Assembly (NCBI GenBank): GCA_023369685.1
Contig: SACZ01000002.1
Location: 124,001 to 188,000 of the forward strand
Origin: Prolixibacteraceae bacterium JC049
Lineage (GTDB): Bacteria > Bacteroidota > Bacteroidia > Bacteroidales > Prolixibacteraceae
Length of the DNA stretch: 64,000 bases
Reading direction: 5' to 3'
Made by a program: the position numbers and the translations under genes. This document shows, piece by piece, positions 16,909-26,600 of the stretch; position 1 is the stretch's first letter; every line of letters begins with the position of its first letter. The notes under the pieces were generated by a model. That model made no database searches. It worked only from the letters and a program-made list of their open reading frames with translations, and was not told the DNA's origin.

Positions 16909-17670
16909 ATGCTCATTCTCACATTCGATAATACGTTTGAAGGTTTTCTTTCGGTGGTTTTTACTTGTTATGCCGAAAAGCTGATTCCACACGACATACT
17001 GCCCACCAACCATTTTCAGGAAAAACTTTTTGCAGAAGTTCGACACATTGATACCAACATTGTGCACACAGAAAGAGTATGGGCAGGTTTACAAAAGAAA
17101 CTAAACCGACGAGCCAAAGAAATGCCTTATCGGATTTTTCTTTCTGAAATGCCCGAAGCTTACATTCGACTTTACAAATACATCCGCCGAGTTTTTGACA
17201 CCAATGCCTATGTCGACTCCGACTGGGGAGATCCGCATGTTATGGAGTTGCGCAAACTGGACAGAGAGGTGACGCGTGAAGCAATGCGCATGCTTCAGTT
17301 TATTCGGTTCGAAAAGACAAAGGACAACATCTATTTTGCTCCCATTGAGCCTCGTCATAATGTCATTCCATTAATCATCAATCATTTTAAAAGTCGATTT
17401 TCCGATCAACAATGGCTGATTTATGACCTTAAGCGAGATTATGGCATTTTCTTCGACCTAAAAAAGGTGGAAGAAATAACTTTGAACAACAAACAGTTTG
17501 ATGAAATCAGAGGTCGCCTCAACACCAATGTAGTTATGGAAAACGAATCGACCTACCAACGTTTGTGGAAGAACTATTTTCAGAGCATTAACATCAAGGA
17601 GCGCTGCAACAAAAAATTGCAACGCCAACATATGCCTCAACGTTTTTGGAAATTTCTTCCAGAAAAATAA
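16909..17670 (+). CDS. DUF4130 protein (TIGR03915-type, probable DNA metabolism), no UDG domain
   Basis: The protein starts MLILTFDNTFEGFLSVVF, the signature beginning of the family that always travels with the radical SAM gene before it. Inner motifs such as RFEKTKDNIYFAPIEPRHNVIPLI and SDQQWLIYDLKRDYGIFF fit DUF4130. In many organisms the partner also carries a uracil-DNA glycosylase domain at its C terminus; this 253-residue version ends without one. The ATG at 16909 is preferred over TTG at 16900. Tight spacing indicates one transcript with the radical SAM gene. The biochemical role is not established. Confidence 0.85.
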   Translation: MLILTFDNTFEGFLSVVFTCYAEKLIPHDILPTNHFQEKLFAEVRHIDTNIVHTERVWAGLQKKLNRRAKEMPYRIFLSEMPEAYIRLYKYIRRVFDTNAYVDSDWGDPHVMELRKLDREVTREAMRMLQFIRFEKTKDNIYFAPIEPRHNVIPLIINHFKSRFSDQQWLIYDLKRDYGIFFDLKKVEEITLNNKQFDEIRGRLNTNVVMENESTYQRLWKNYFQSINIKERCNKKLQRQHMPQRFWKFLPEK

Positions 17671-17797
17671 TTCATTGTTTGATTATATCAGTTATCACAT
17701 CAAAATGATGTAGTATACTAAACTGACATGTATAACCAGATAATTATCTGTAAAGTATCATTACCCAACAAATAACTACCTGATTCGATATCAATGA

Positions 17798-20596
17798 TTA
17801 CAATTTCATCCCAAATGAAATATAGTACATTGAGCCAATATGACCTGTACCTGGTGCATTGAAGTATTCATTTCCTCCGATGTTAGTTCCACCAATTTTC
17901 AGAGTTGACTTCAACTTTGGTAAAGCGTAACTAACCTGAGCATCTACAACTGTGTTTGCATCAATATATCCATCGGCAAAACTTGATTCCCACAAGTATT
18001 TATTATGCCATCTAAGACTTAAGTTGAATCCCAGATTTTTCCACACTTTTTCGTTACCAAACATGAATTTAACCTTATGTTCCGGCGTATTAAACGATGC
18101 TTCATAATCAGGATCAGTAGATTGATTAAAGCTATAATCAGACCAGCAATAGTTAAGTGTCATTTGGAAATTCTGATATATTTTACCAGACAGTCCTACA
18201 ATAACTCCGTTAGACGATATTTCGGCTGAAGAATTTGTATAAACCTGAAAAGGTTTATAATCGCCATTCCCCATTGCTATTAGTGCTAAAGGCATATTAA
18301 CTGCCGAATGCACATCTGACAAGTCAGCTCTTCCATAATAAGGAACTACAACCGTTTTATTTCCAATAAAATCTTCGTAACTATTATGGTAATAACTTAA
18401 ATCAATCGCTATTTTCCCCAACTCACCTCTATAACCAATTTCGAAAGCTTTCACTTTCTCTGGCTTTACCAAATCGACATCTGCTTTTACCGGAAGTCCG
18501 TTTAATACTGATGAAAGTGTAAATGCGTTCTCATAAGCATCTCTTCCACTTAGATTTACTTTACTTCCCATTCCTAACTGTTGTCCAACAGGACTAACAT
18601 TTAAGTCACTTGAAACATATCTATCTAAATTATCTTTTGCCGAACCAACCAAAATTGCTCGTCCCACATCTAAACCAATATATTGATCCTGAGTTGTTGG
18701 ATTTCTAAAACCGGTCTGAAAAGAGAATCGTACATTATGTTTTTTTCTTTTGTCTAAGAAGTGAATTAATGACAATCTGGGAGAAAAATGCCCATCGAAG
18801 TTTTTAGCTTTATCGTATCTTAATGATCCGGTGAACTTCAATCTATTATTAAACATCTTCTTTTGAACCTGAACATAGGCCCCCAGCTCAGAATAGGTAA
18901 TTGGTTCTTCGTAATCAGTAAAGATAGTTCCTGAAGAATTCAGGCTATACTTTCTCCACGATCCCCCTACCTGAATTTCTGCAAAATTGATAATATGAGA
19001 TAAATTATAATTTCCATCAACATGATACATGCGTGACTTATCGACAAACTTTGATCCGGTATTAAGGTTTGAATCAGAAGTTACTTTATCAAATGCGTTA
19101 TTGAACTCGACAGTTCCAGGAACAAGAGCTCCGGTTTGAGCATATGCTCGTGCCGCCTGATGTACCTGAGCAATATCATATGCACCGGTCGTTTGCAATT
19201 GTGTTAAGAATGTGGCTATATATCCATTGGCATAATCGGTAAACCATTGTCTATCTGATTTCCATGCCCGGTTGATATTAATAGCAGTAAATCGGGCATC
19301 ATACGAATCACCCGCATTTTCACCTGTCATAGATGCTCTTACAAAAAAGTGGTCATTTTTCACTTCTAACTTTTGCTGAAAAAGAATAAAATCATTTAGC
19401 GAATAACGGTTTGCACTCTGATAAACAGTGCTTCCTCCACCTAGTTTTGCCAAATATATAATCTCCAGGTCATCCTCATTGGGTCTGAAATTAAGAGATA
19501 AATCGGCCTTCATGCTTCTGGCATTATAATCCAACAGGTCGGCTTCATTGTAACCAGAGCGAGATACTGTTAATCCCTCCTCCATCATTGCAGCTAAATT
19601 AGCAGGAACACCTGCTCCCAAAGCAATTTGTCTGAAATTTAATGTTGTAGCAACCTCATCTCCATACACATTTAATCCGTCGTATCCTGGATTAGTGCGG
19701 GTAAATGTCGGATTATTATAATCGACATAATCTACTGCATACCAATCGGTTCCTTTCATCAAAGAGAAGTTCATTTTGGCTGCAAACTTTTTACTAAAAG
19801 CACGGGCAACTCTAACTCCTACATCCAAGAACTCGTTCTCTCCGGCAGCTTTCTGACTGGTAATACCTGCTTTTGCATAATAACTAACTCCCTGATGGTC
19901 GAATGGATTCTTGCTCTTCATTGACAAAACGCCATTAAAAGCATTCGCTCCATATAGAGCTGATGATGCTCCTGGAAGTAATTCAATAGTATTTACATCC
20001 AGCTCAGACATTCCTAATAAATTCCCCATCACGAAATTCAATGCTGGTGATACATTTTCAATTCCATCTACCAACTGAACAAATCGGGTATTAGAGAAAG
20101 TTGCAAATCCTCTGGTATTAATAGACTTAAAAGTTAAGCTGCTTGAATTTATATCAACTCCTTTTAAATTTTCAAGTCCACTATAGAAATCAGCTGAAGT
20201 AGTATTTTCGAAGTCCTTACCCCCCATTCTTTCAATAGAAACTGGAGATTCAAATATTCGCTCAGGAGTTCTTGACGCAGCAATCACAATCTCGTCCAAT
20301 TGAGTTTGTTTCTCAACTAATTTTACTTGAATATTAACGTTTTTTGATTCTATATTTGAAAGAAAATTCAAATATCCGACTTTAGAAATTTCTAATTGAA
20401 ACGGTGGATCTACACTAAGCTGTAATTCAAATCTCCCCTCTGAGTCTGTAGCAACACCAAAATTATTATTAATAATCACATTGGCACCATAAACAGGCTC
20501 CTCTGTTTCGGCATTAACTACCATTCCGCTTATTGTAGTTTGTGCATATATTATGCATGAACTACATAAAAAAAGAAAACATAAAAAAAGTTTCAT
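17798..20596 (-). CDS. TonB-dependent outer-membrane receptor
   Basis: This 932-residue receptor has a signal peptide (MKLFLCFLFLCSSCIIYAQ), a carboxypeptidase-regulatory-like domain (about 20-105), a plug domain (about 115-240; VIAASRTPERIFESPVSIERM, then LPGASSALYGANAFNGVLS) and a 22-strand-type barrel ending in YYISFGMKL with the expected terminal aromatic/hydrophobic pattern. I chose the internal ATG at 20596 because it directly starts a good signal peptide, and a -7 box at 20669-20676 would place transcription start inside the longer frame. There is no SusD partner. The ligand is unknown. The upstream cytochrome gene is on the same strand, but a gap of about 380 bases makes cotranscription unlikely. 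Confidence 0.9.
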   Translation of the reverse strand: MKLFLCFLFLCSSCIIYAQTTISGMVVNAETEEPVYGANVIINNNFGVATDSEGRFELQLSVDPPFQLEISKVGYLNFLSNIESKNVNIQVKLVEKQTQLDEIVIAASRTPERIFESPVSIERMGGKDFENTTSADFYSGLENLKGVDINSSSLTFKSINTRGFATFSNTRFVQLVDGIENVSPALNFVMGNLLGMSELDVNTIELLPGASSALYGANAFNGVLSMKSKNPFDHQGVSYYAKAGITSQKAAGENEFLDVGVRVARAFSKKFAAKMNFSLMKGTDWYAVDYVDYNNPTFTRTNPGYDGLNVYGDEVATTLNFRQIALGAGVPANLAAMMEEGLTVSRSGYNEADLLDYNARSMKADLSLNFRPNEDDLEIIYLAKLGGGSTVYQSANRYSLNDFILFQQKLEVKNDHFFVRASMTGENAGDSYDARFTAININRAWKSDRQWFTDYANGYIATFLTQLQTTGAYDIAQVHQAARAYAQTGALVPGTVEFNNAFDKVTSDSNLNTGSKFVDKSRMYHVDGNYNLSHIINFAEIQVGGSWRKYSLNSSGTIFTDYEEPITYSELGAYVQVQKKMFNNRLKFTGSLRYDKAKNFDGHFSPRLSLIHFLDKRKKHNVRFSFQTGFRNPTTQDQYIGLDVGRAILVGSAKDNLDRYVSSDLNVSPVGQQLGMGSKVNLSGRDAYENAFTLSSVLNGLPVKADVDLVKPEKVKAFEIGYRGELGKIAIDLSYYHNSYEDFIGNKTVVVPYYGRADLSDVHSAVNMPLALIAMGNGDYKPFQVYTNSSAEISSNGVIVGLSGKIYQNFQMTLNYCWSDYSFNQSTDPDYEASFNTPEHKVKFMFGNEKVWKNLGFNLSLRWHNKYLWESSFADGYIDANTVVDAQVSYALPKLKSTLKIGGTNIGGNEYFNAPGTGHIGSMYYISFGMKL

Positions 20597-20976
20597 AACA
20601 TGTTTGGTTTTAATAAAAAAAATAAAATACCACTTCCAGTTCTTATTATTTCTAATTTTAGTTTTACCCAAACATATAAGTCTATCAACAATGATCTAAA
20701 AATAAATCCGCCTAAAAATCATCTGCATCGCATTGTTTTACATCCATTATCGTTGTATAGTATTTATTAAAACATTATACAGATACAATCAAAAATCGTT
20801 TATACTGAAAATAGATTATCAATTTAAGGTCAATAAAACACAAAATTGCTTATTTAGACTCAACACACATTAGACACATACAAATCACGTCAGGGCGCTA
20901 ATTTAAACCATACACCGATTAAAAACAACTTTTTATTACCGCTTTAACTATTTATTCACATAGCCCACACAACAAA
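20597..20976. other. Regulatory spacer between cytochrome and TonB-receptor genes
   Basis: This AT-rich spacer holds a minus-strand -7 box TATGTTTG at 20676-20669, about 75 bases before the receptor ATG, without a clear -33 TTG. Further upstream TGTATA (20754-20759) and TATACA (20776-20781) form an inverted repeat, a possible regulator site. I saw no clear terminator for the cytochrome gene and no small ORF. Confidence 0.35.
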
Positions 20977-23349
20977 TTATCTGACCATTTGCTGCAGTGC
21001 ATTTCGCAACTGCGGATCGATATTGTTTCGTTTTAAACATTTTCTAAAGAACTGCTTCATGCCTGCTGTATCTTTTTTTCGCTGATACAAGCTCGCAATC
21101 ATCTGGTAAGCATCGCCATAGTTGGGTTCTGTAGCTAATACTTTTTTCAATGTTTTTATGGCTGCATCAATCTGATTGTTTTGTTGCAAGTAGAAAGCAT
21201 AAGTGTAACCATAGCGCACATTATCGGCTGCTAACTCCCACGCTTTTTTACTATAGTTCAATGCTAAATTCAAATCAGTTTGTGCATACATCACGGCCAA
21301 ATTGTATGCTGCCGGAGCCATATTTTTATCGTATTGCAATGCTTTTTCTAAAGCTGCTTTAGCTTCATCCATACGTTTCATTTGCCCCATCAACAATCCG
21401 TAGTTGAAATTAGCCGCAGCATTATTCGGCTGACGCTTTAATGCCTCCAGCAATTTCTCTTCGGCCTGAGCAAAGTCGCCCAACATTGAATAACTCATAC
21501 TGGCATTCACGAGTGGCTCAACCACTTCGCCCTCTAACTTTGCCGATTGCTTAAAAGCATCGATGGCTGCGTGGTAATTTCCTTGCTGATGATGGAAGTT
21601 TCCTTGATTATAGTGACTTCCCCAACTATCGGGACGAATTACCAAAAACTCCTGGTATTCGGCAAACACTTTATCCACAACTGCTTTTTCCATTGGAGAA
21701 AAACTCTGAGCCGGATAAGCCGATAAGACTGTTGCAGCTGCCATTCGCACTAATCGATATTTATCTTTTGCTGCTTCCAACAATGCCGTTTTTGCTTCTG
21801 GCTGGTTTAAGAAGCTACGCAATCCTTCGGTTGCAGAACCGCGTAACATGGGATGATCGGCTTTCATCAACTCCAAATAAACCGGTAACAACTTACTATC
21901 GTTGCACGAATACATCAATCGAATCAATGAATTTCGGAATACGATATTTTCGGTAGTATCTTTCACCACTTCAACCATGGCATTCAAGTTCTTCCACTCT
22001 CCTTTTCGAGCTTGAAGCACCAAACGCCCTAACTGCAATGTTTTTTGCTGATATTTATTTCCTTTCCACTTGGTCACATGCTTATTGGCCCACTGTGGTG
22101 TTTTATCATCGTGACAAGAATTACATGCATTTGGAGAACCGAACTCGATAGTTGCAGCCGGCATAGGCGGACGCATAGAGTGATCGCTTCGTGTCATGCG
22201 AGCAAATTCAGTTGTTGGCATATGGCACGACACACAAGTAATGTCTTTCCCGGCCGGATGGTGACTATGCTTTTCGAAGTTATTGGCCTGCTCTTGGTGA
22301 CATTTTGCACAGGCAACCATATGCTTTTCGCCTTTAAAACGATAACGTCCGCTAGATGTATGACAACTCACACAATGTAAATCGCTTTCATCGGCACATT
22401 TACTTTGCAACCAAGTAGTGTAAGTGTAATTCTCTCCCAAATCGCGACCATCCACATAATAATCGGGATTTTCCAATGTCATTAAATTAAAATGCTGCCA
22501 GAAATCTTCCCCCGGAGGATAAGAGGCTGTTAGCGGATTCATCTTGGCATGACACGAACTACATGACCAATCGTGCTGATCGGGAGTAAAAGTACTTGTG
22601 ATAATAATCTTCAAGTCGTCGGGAACATTTCCTTCGCCCGCTTCTTTACACACTCGCACATGTTCTTGCGATGGTCCGTGACACGTTTCACAGTTAATAC
22701 CCGACTCTTTCCAGGTAGTATGGTATTTATTCGTCTTTAAGTCGAAATTGTTATTCAACTGACTCACATGACAACTATGACAAGTTGTATTGAAAGTATA
22801 CAAAGAGTGTGTCCATGGCAATTCCTGATCGGTTCCATCGCCTGTATTATTTGGAAAATGGCGCATTGCACTAGCAGGCGTACTATACCACTCTTTCCTG
22901 TTTTCGTCGTATGCCAATGGTAAAGTTTGTAGGCGCCCACCTTCCATCGGTGTCAGAAAGTAGGAAATATTTCTACCACCCAATGTCCATACCGCTTCAT
23001 ATCGTTTTAGCTCAGTTCCATCTTTAGTAGCATATTCTGCTACCTGCATTTTATCCTGGTCATCTAATACTTTATACCATTTGTCTCCTACTTTAATTTT
23101 TTCGGAAGCAGGATAACTATTCTCCGATATAAACTTTTTGTTGATCGGTTGCATGGCCTTTCCATGATGCGAAGGTTCCCAAAGTTCGTAGAATCGGGCA
23201 TGGCATTCTTTACAACTTTCCGAACCGGCATACCCCTCTTTACTTTGAGTTATCACCTGTCCTTTGTTGTTTGTTTTTTTATCGCAGCTTACAATTAAGG
23301 CGATTGTAATTATGGTAGAAGCCAATAAGGCTAAACGTACTAGTTTCAT
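20977..23349 (-). CDS. Eight-haem c-type cytochrome / HEAT-TPR lipoprotein
   Basis: The 790-residue lipoprotein (lipobox ending VSC, Cys22) carries eight CxxCH haem motifs in its first half: CKECH, CHSCH, CETCH, CSSCH, CVSCH, CAKCH, CVSCH and CNSCH. A HEAT-like helical section (about 450-545) and at least five TPRs (about 565-780) follow. I start at the ATG at 23349, where the signal begins; the frame is open to 23397. Such proteins are exported and matured by cytochrome c biogenesis, then move electrons in the periplasm or at the outer membrane. The TPR half suggests docking to partners. No quinol dehydrogenase or maturation gene is adjacent, so the reaction is unknown. A link to nitrogen or sulfur respiration would be speculation. 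Confidence 0.85.
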   Translation of the reverse strand: MKLVRLALLASTIITIALIVSCDKKTNNKGQVITQSKEGYAGSESCKECHARFYELWEPSHHGKAMQPINKKFISENSYPASEKIKVGDKWYKVLDDQDKMQVAEYATKDGTELKRYEAVWTLGGRNISYFLTPMEGGRLQTLPLAYDENRKEWYSTPASAMRHFPNNTGDGTDQELPWTHSLYTFNTTCHSCHVSQLNNNFDLKTNKYHTTWKESGINCETCHGPSQEHVRVCKEAGEGNVPDDLKIIITSTFTPDQHDWSCSSCHAKMNPLTASYPPGEDFWQHFNLMTLENPDYYVDGRDLGENYTYTTWLQSKCADESDLHCVSCHTSSGRYRFKGEKHMVACAKCHQEQANNFEKHSHHPAGKDITCVSCHMPTTEFARMTRSDHSMRPPMPAATIEFGSPNACNSCHDDKTPQWANKHVTKWKGNKYQQKTLQLGRLVLQARKGEWKNLNAMVEVVKDTTENIVFRNSLIRLMYSCNDSKLLPVYLELMKADHPMLRGSATEGLRSFLNQPEAKTALLEAAKDKYRLVRMAAATVLSAYPAQSFSPMEKAVVDKVFAEYQEFLVIRPDSWGSHYNQGNFHHQQGNYHAAIDAFKQSAKLEGEVVEPLVNASMSYSMLGDFAQAEEKLLEALKRQPNNAAANFNYGLLMGQMKRMDEAKAALEKALQYDKNMAPAAYNLAVMYAQTDLNLALNYSKKAWELAADNVRYGYTYAFYLQQNNQIDAAIKTLKKVLATEPNYGDAYQMIASLYQRKKDTAGMKQFFRKCLKRNNIDPQLRNALQQMVR

Positions 23350-23482
23350 CTGTATCAAATTTTTTGCTCTCTTAATCTTCAAAAAATTTGAAGACATTCA
23401 GGAACTCTCATAAATTTTCATTTTCCTCCTGTGGAAATTTTGGATAATGAAATTTCATACTCGTTTCATATCCATTCCTTAA

Positions 23483-23504
23483 ACAGACAGTTGAAATTGT
23501 CTGT
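23483..23504. promoter_or_regulatory. Inverted repeat upstream of the cytochrome gene
   Basis: ACAGACA and TGTCTGT form a perfect 7-bp inverted repeat with an 8-bp spacer. It sits just downstream of a predicted -7 box and so would overlap the start of transcription, a good place for a repressor. Confidence 0.4.
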
Positions 23505-23518
23505 AATTTACATCGATG

Positions 23519-23526
23519 CAAATATA
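23519..23526 (-). promoter_or_regulatory. Candidate -7 box of the cytochrome gene
   Basis: The minus strand reads TATATTTG, fitting TAnnTTTG. No TTG is seen at the usual -33 spacing. It predicts a leader of about 160 bases. Confidence 0.4.
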
Positions 23527-23641
23527 GTTTGAAAGCACTCTATAAGCACCTATAAATGTACATGAAAGGAGTAATATTATTTACCAACCAGTACCACTTT
23601 TCTTTTTCAGAAGACTAAAACACTACTAAACTGCCATTTAC

Positions 23642-23675
23642 AAAACAAGACCTCTATATTTCGATAAAGGTCTTG
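23642..23675 (-). terminator. Terminator of the GH127-like gene
   Basis: CAAGACCT pairs perfectly with AGGTCTTG around a 14-base loop on the minus strand, followed by TTTTG. The T-run is short, but it lies 15 bases after the stop codon. Confidence 0.6.
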
Positions 23676-23690
23676 CTCTGTTTAAATTAA

Positions 23691-25712
23691 CTATCGTCCC
23701 CAAGCTGGGAACTGTGAAATTCGAAGAGTTGTACATCCATATGGGATAAGTTCTATCTCTTCTGCTTCTACATTTTTATAACGACTTGGTGACGTTGGAT
23801 GCAAAATAGGACCGGCAGAACCATTCACAATGGTCCAGCTTTTCACCTGCTTCCCTTTTACCCAAATTGAAATGGGAGCATTTTTCAGATTCCAAGGCAT
23901 ATCGCTTACCTCTTTACGCTCCTCAATCTTTATGTCATCAGCCTTCATTCTAGATGAAATTGCATAATTCCAGTCTGACTCCGGGTAAACTTCCCAAAAT
24001 GCATCTTCGTAACCAGAAGTTCCAATAAAGCCGTGATTTTTCTTCACCTTCACCCAGTTCTCTTTTATTTTCAATGCATACAAAAGCGGACCACGTTCAA
24101 CAGCAACCGATTCTTCGTACCAACGACTTGTTTTCACTTCCATTGGCAATACTAATTCCAACTGATCATTCTTTTTCCACGATCGATTAATTACAACAAC
24201 TTGATTTTCTACTTCAAATTCGACCTTGTTTCCATTAATCTTCACTGTTGGATTTTTGCACCACAACGGTACTCTTAAATGAAATGGGAATGCTACTTCA
24301 TCATCGGTTTTATACTGAAAAACGATTCGGTTTGAAAAAGGATACTGAGTGGTTTCTGAGAATTCCACCTCTTTACCATTAGCAACTTTCGCTTTTACCT
24401 CTGAAGCACCATAAACCAATGCTGCCAATCCATTATCGGCAGTTGCATACCATAAATTCTGAACAAACTTAGGCCACCCCTGGTGCATATTTGTCAGGCA
24501 GCACGGATAACCAGAAGTTGTTCCGTACACCAATCTTCCATTGTGGTCGTGTACAAAGTTTCTTGATTCATCAGTTATCAGCACCTGATTGGCCTGCTGA
24601 AAATATTGTTTCCCGGTAAAATCATCGTTATGCTGTGTAGGCAAAACGTTGTAAGCAATTTTCTCCAAGTAATCGGCATAGTACATATCTCCCGTGATAG
24701 GCAAAATACTTTCGAAAGAATACATCATTTCTACAGCAGAACAAAACTCTGAACCTTGCGTTGGTTTGTTCCCATGCATACGCTCATCGCCTCCATACAT
24801 TCCGTTGGCAAAACCATGCACATCTCTTAAAACAGATAATCCTTCTTTTACAGCATTTAGCAATTCCGGTTTCTTACTTTGCTGATAGTAAATTGCAGGA
24901 GCCTTAATCCCCATTGCTACATTCACACAGTGCATTGATGAGGTAGGATTTAAATTCCGAAGTGCATTCCCAGTGAAAGCTTTTGCCCAATCGAACGTTT
25001 GCTTATGAATTAGCTCGCCCAGCTTCAGCAGGAATTTCTCTTTCGTGATATTATACAACCAATAAACTACCGCCAAATTATCGGCTCCGCGCCTGTTTCC
25101 CCACCATGAATAATGACCAAGAGGTCGGTCAGGTAGTTCTCGATACATATACTTAAAATAGTTGGTAAGCAAAGTCAACACACGCTCATCGTTAGTTGCC
25201 GTATAATACTGCTGAAGCACTTTCAACATTACCATTTTAGGCCACCAATCCTCTCTTCGGTCTTGTTGTGTGCCCGAAATACGCTTATAACCTTTAGGTA
25301 GGGGCTGAGGTCCAAATTTTCCGTTTGGCAACTGATTTTTCAAGCTCCATTCGATCCACACCTGCGCCTTTTGTTTTAGCGACTCATCATTCAAAATATA
25401 CGCCAATGGCAGCAAACCATCAATCCAGTAAGGACCACGTTCCCATCCGTCGCCAGTTCCTCCCAACCAGCCATTATTGGGACCACAAACAACACTATAT
25501 TTCTCATCCAGATCACCGGTTAATCCATCGCGCTGAATTTCCAACATCTTTTGCAACATCCCCTTGGCCTTGATTGTACCCAATGGCAATGCCACATACT
25601 TTTGTGCTACTAATGGTTTCTGGTTAGTAATGTAATAACCGTTACCATTTTTTTTAGCATCAACACCTTTTGCCAGCAACAACACAAAAAGCATTAAAAC
25701 GACTCTTCTCAT
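23691..25712 (-). CDS. GH127-like (DUF1680) glycoside hydrolase, secreted
   Basis: The 673-residue protein has a signal peptide (about residues 1-19) and an (alpha/alpha)6-barrel catalytic domain followed by beta domains, as in the beta-L-arabinofuranosidase/DUF1680 group. The GH127 zinc-thiolate site is present: Glu322-x-Cys324 (SEFCSAVE) and the Cys404-Cys405 pair (SGYPCCLTN), one of which is the nucleophile in characterised GH127. Glu310 in GGDERM is a plausible acid/base. It lies just downstream of the SusCD-DUF3823 genes but behind a terminator. The family also includes enzymes with other specificities, so an arabinofuranosidase call is inference; an arabinose-bearing pectin-type substrate would fit the uxaBA genes nearby. 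Confidence 0.78.
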   Translation of the reverse strand: MRRVVLMLFVLLLAKGVDAKKNGNGYYITNQKPLVAQKYVALPLGTIKAKGMLQKMLEIQRDGLTGDLDEKYSVVCGPNNGWLGGTGDGWERGPYWIDGLLPLAYILNDESLKQKAQVWIEWSLKNQLPNGKFGPQPLPKGYKRISGTQQDRREDWWPKMVMLKVLQQYYTATNDERVLTLLTNYFKYMYRELPDRPLGHYSWWGNRRGADNLAVVYWLYNITKEKFLLKLGELIHKQTFDWAKAFTGNALRNLNPTSSMHCVNVAMGIKAPAIYYQQSKKPELLNAVKEGLSVLRDVHGFANGMYGGDERMHGNKPTQGSEFCSAVEMMYSFESILPITGDMYYADYLEKIAYNVLPTQHNDDFTGKQYFQQANQVLITDESRNFVHDHNGRLVYGTTSGYPCCLTNMHQGWPKFVQNLWYATADNGLAALVYGASEVKAKVANGKEVEFSETTQYPFSNRIVFQYKTDDEVAFPFHLRVPLWCKNPTVKINGNKVEFEVENQVVVINRSWKKNDQLELVLPMEVKTSRWYEESVAVERGPLLYALKIKENWVKVKKNHGFIGTSGYEDAFWEVYPESDWNYAISSRMKADDIKIEERKEVSDMPWNLKNAPISIWVKGKQVKSWTIVNGSAGPILHPTSPSRYKNVEAEEIELIPYGCTTLRISQFPAWGR

Positions 25713-25862
25713 AAATAATCAATTAAACTGGTTTCCTTTAGTTTATCATCGGCAATTTAATTGGACTATGATCAGATTGTGGAGTATTTTTGATGCCTCG
25801 AACGGGTAAAATTGGCGCATGCGTTAATAGTACCCTACAAATACATTTCCTTCTTAACCAAA

Positions 25863-25896
25863 TAAAAAAGAGCCGTACCCAACAGACACGACTCTT
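25863..25896 (-). terminator. Terminator of the SusCD-DUF3823 operon
   Basis: On the minus strand AAGAGTCGT pairs with ACGGCTCTT (9 bp, one wobble) around an 11-base loop, then a T-rich run. It separates the import operon from the GH127-like gene. Confidence 0.8.
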
Positions 25897-25922
25897 CAAT
25901 AAAAGGTAATATAAATGCGGTA

Positions 25923-26582
25923 TTATAGATCCACCTTCACTACCTCGCTATAATTGTAATAGCTAGAAGCATTTGATTTTATTCCGATACGAACAAATGC
26001 ATATTTCCTATTCCAATCGGAAAGAGTAGCCGATAGATTTACATTTTTCAAATCAGAAACATCAGTCAATTTCACCTCGACATCTTTATTGATTCTATCA
26101 CAGATTATCGATTTTGAAACGAGCAACGATACGTACTCCACCTCTTTATCGCTTACCTTTTCGATATTAGCTGTTGCAGAAATAGCATTTCCGTTGTTAG
26201 TGAAATTGGCAGAAGTAACAAAGAAGAAAGGCTTCATTGGCCACTCGATGCTTTTATTACCTGTTACCGACACTTTTGTGGTATCGGTATTATTCTCATA
26301 AGCTCCTTTATCGGTTTCTAGCACCAATTTGTAATCGCCAGGAAAAACCAAGTTCTGGAAATGTCCGTTTTGATCGGCCGTTGCTGTAAACTTATCATTC
26401 AGCTTAAAAGCATCCTGATAAAATTTCACACTGATTTTATTGTTGGCCACAGGCACCGATTTTCCATTGTAAACAAATGTTCCATCAAAAGTTAATTTCG
26501 GAGCATCTTGATTGTCTAACTCACAAGAAGTAAAACAGCTTCCTGCAAAAAGCATAATCAGTAAAATATATAGCTTATTCAT
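25923..26582 (-). CDS. DUF3823-type surface lipoprotein of a Sus system
   Basis: This 219-residue lipoprotein (signal peptide with FTSC, about Cys20) resembles DUF3823 proteins that follow susD in many polysaccharide loci. It consists of two beta-sandwich-like halves: a carboxypeptidase-regulatory-like first part (KFTATADQNGHFQNLVFPGDYKLVLET) and a second Ig-like part ending YYNYSEVVKVDL. By position it plays the SusE/F-like role of surface glycan binding, which is inferred. It starts 18 bases after susD. Confidence 0.75.
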   Translation of the reverse strand: MNKLYILLIMLFAGSCFTSCELDNQDAPKLTFDGTFVYNGKSVPVANNKISVKFYQDAFKLNDKFTATADQNGHFQNLVFPGDYKLVLETDKGAYENNTDTTKVSVTGNKSIEWPMKPFFFVTSANFTNNGNAISATANIEKVSDKEVEYVSLLVSKSIICDRINKDVEVKLTDVSDLKNVNLSATLSDWNRKYAFVRIGIKSNASSYYNYSEVVKVDL

Positions 26583-26600
26583 GTTTTTAGATTTAATGTT

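Noticed and set aside
17671-17797. Palindrome around CAGATAATTATCTG as a terminator
   Set aside because: It is AT-rich with no T-run on either side, so it is not a convincing terminator.
20597-20671. N-terminal extension of the TonB receptor
   Set aside because: It would put a basic stretch before the signal peptide, and the predicted transcription start lies inside it.
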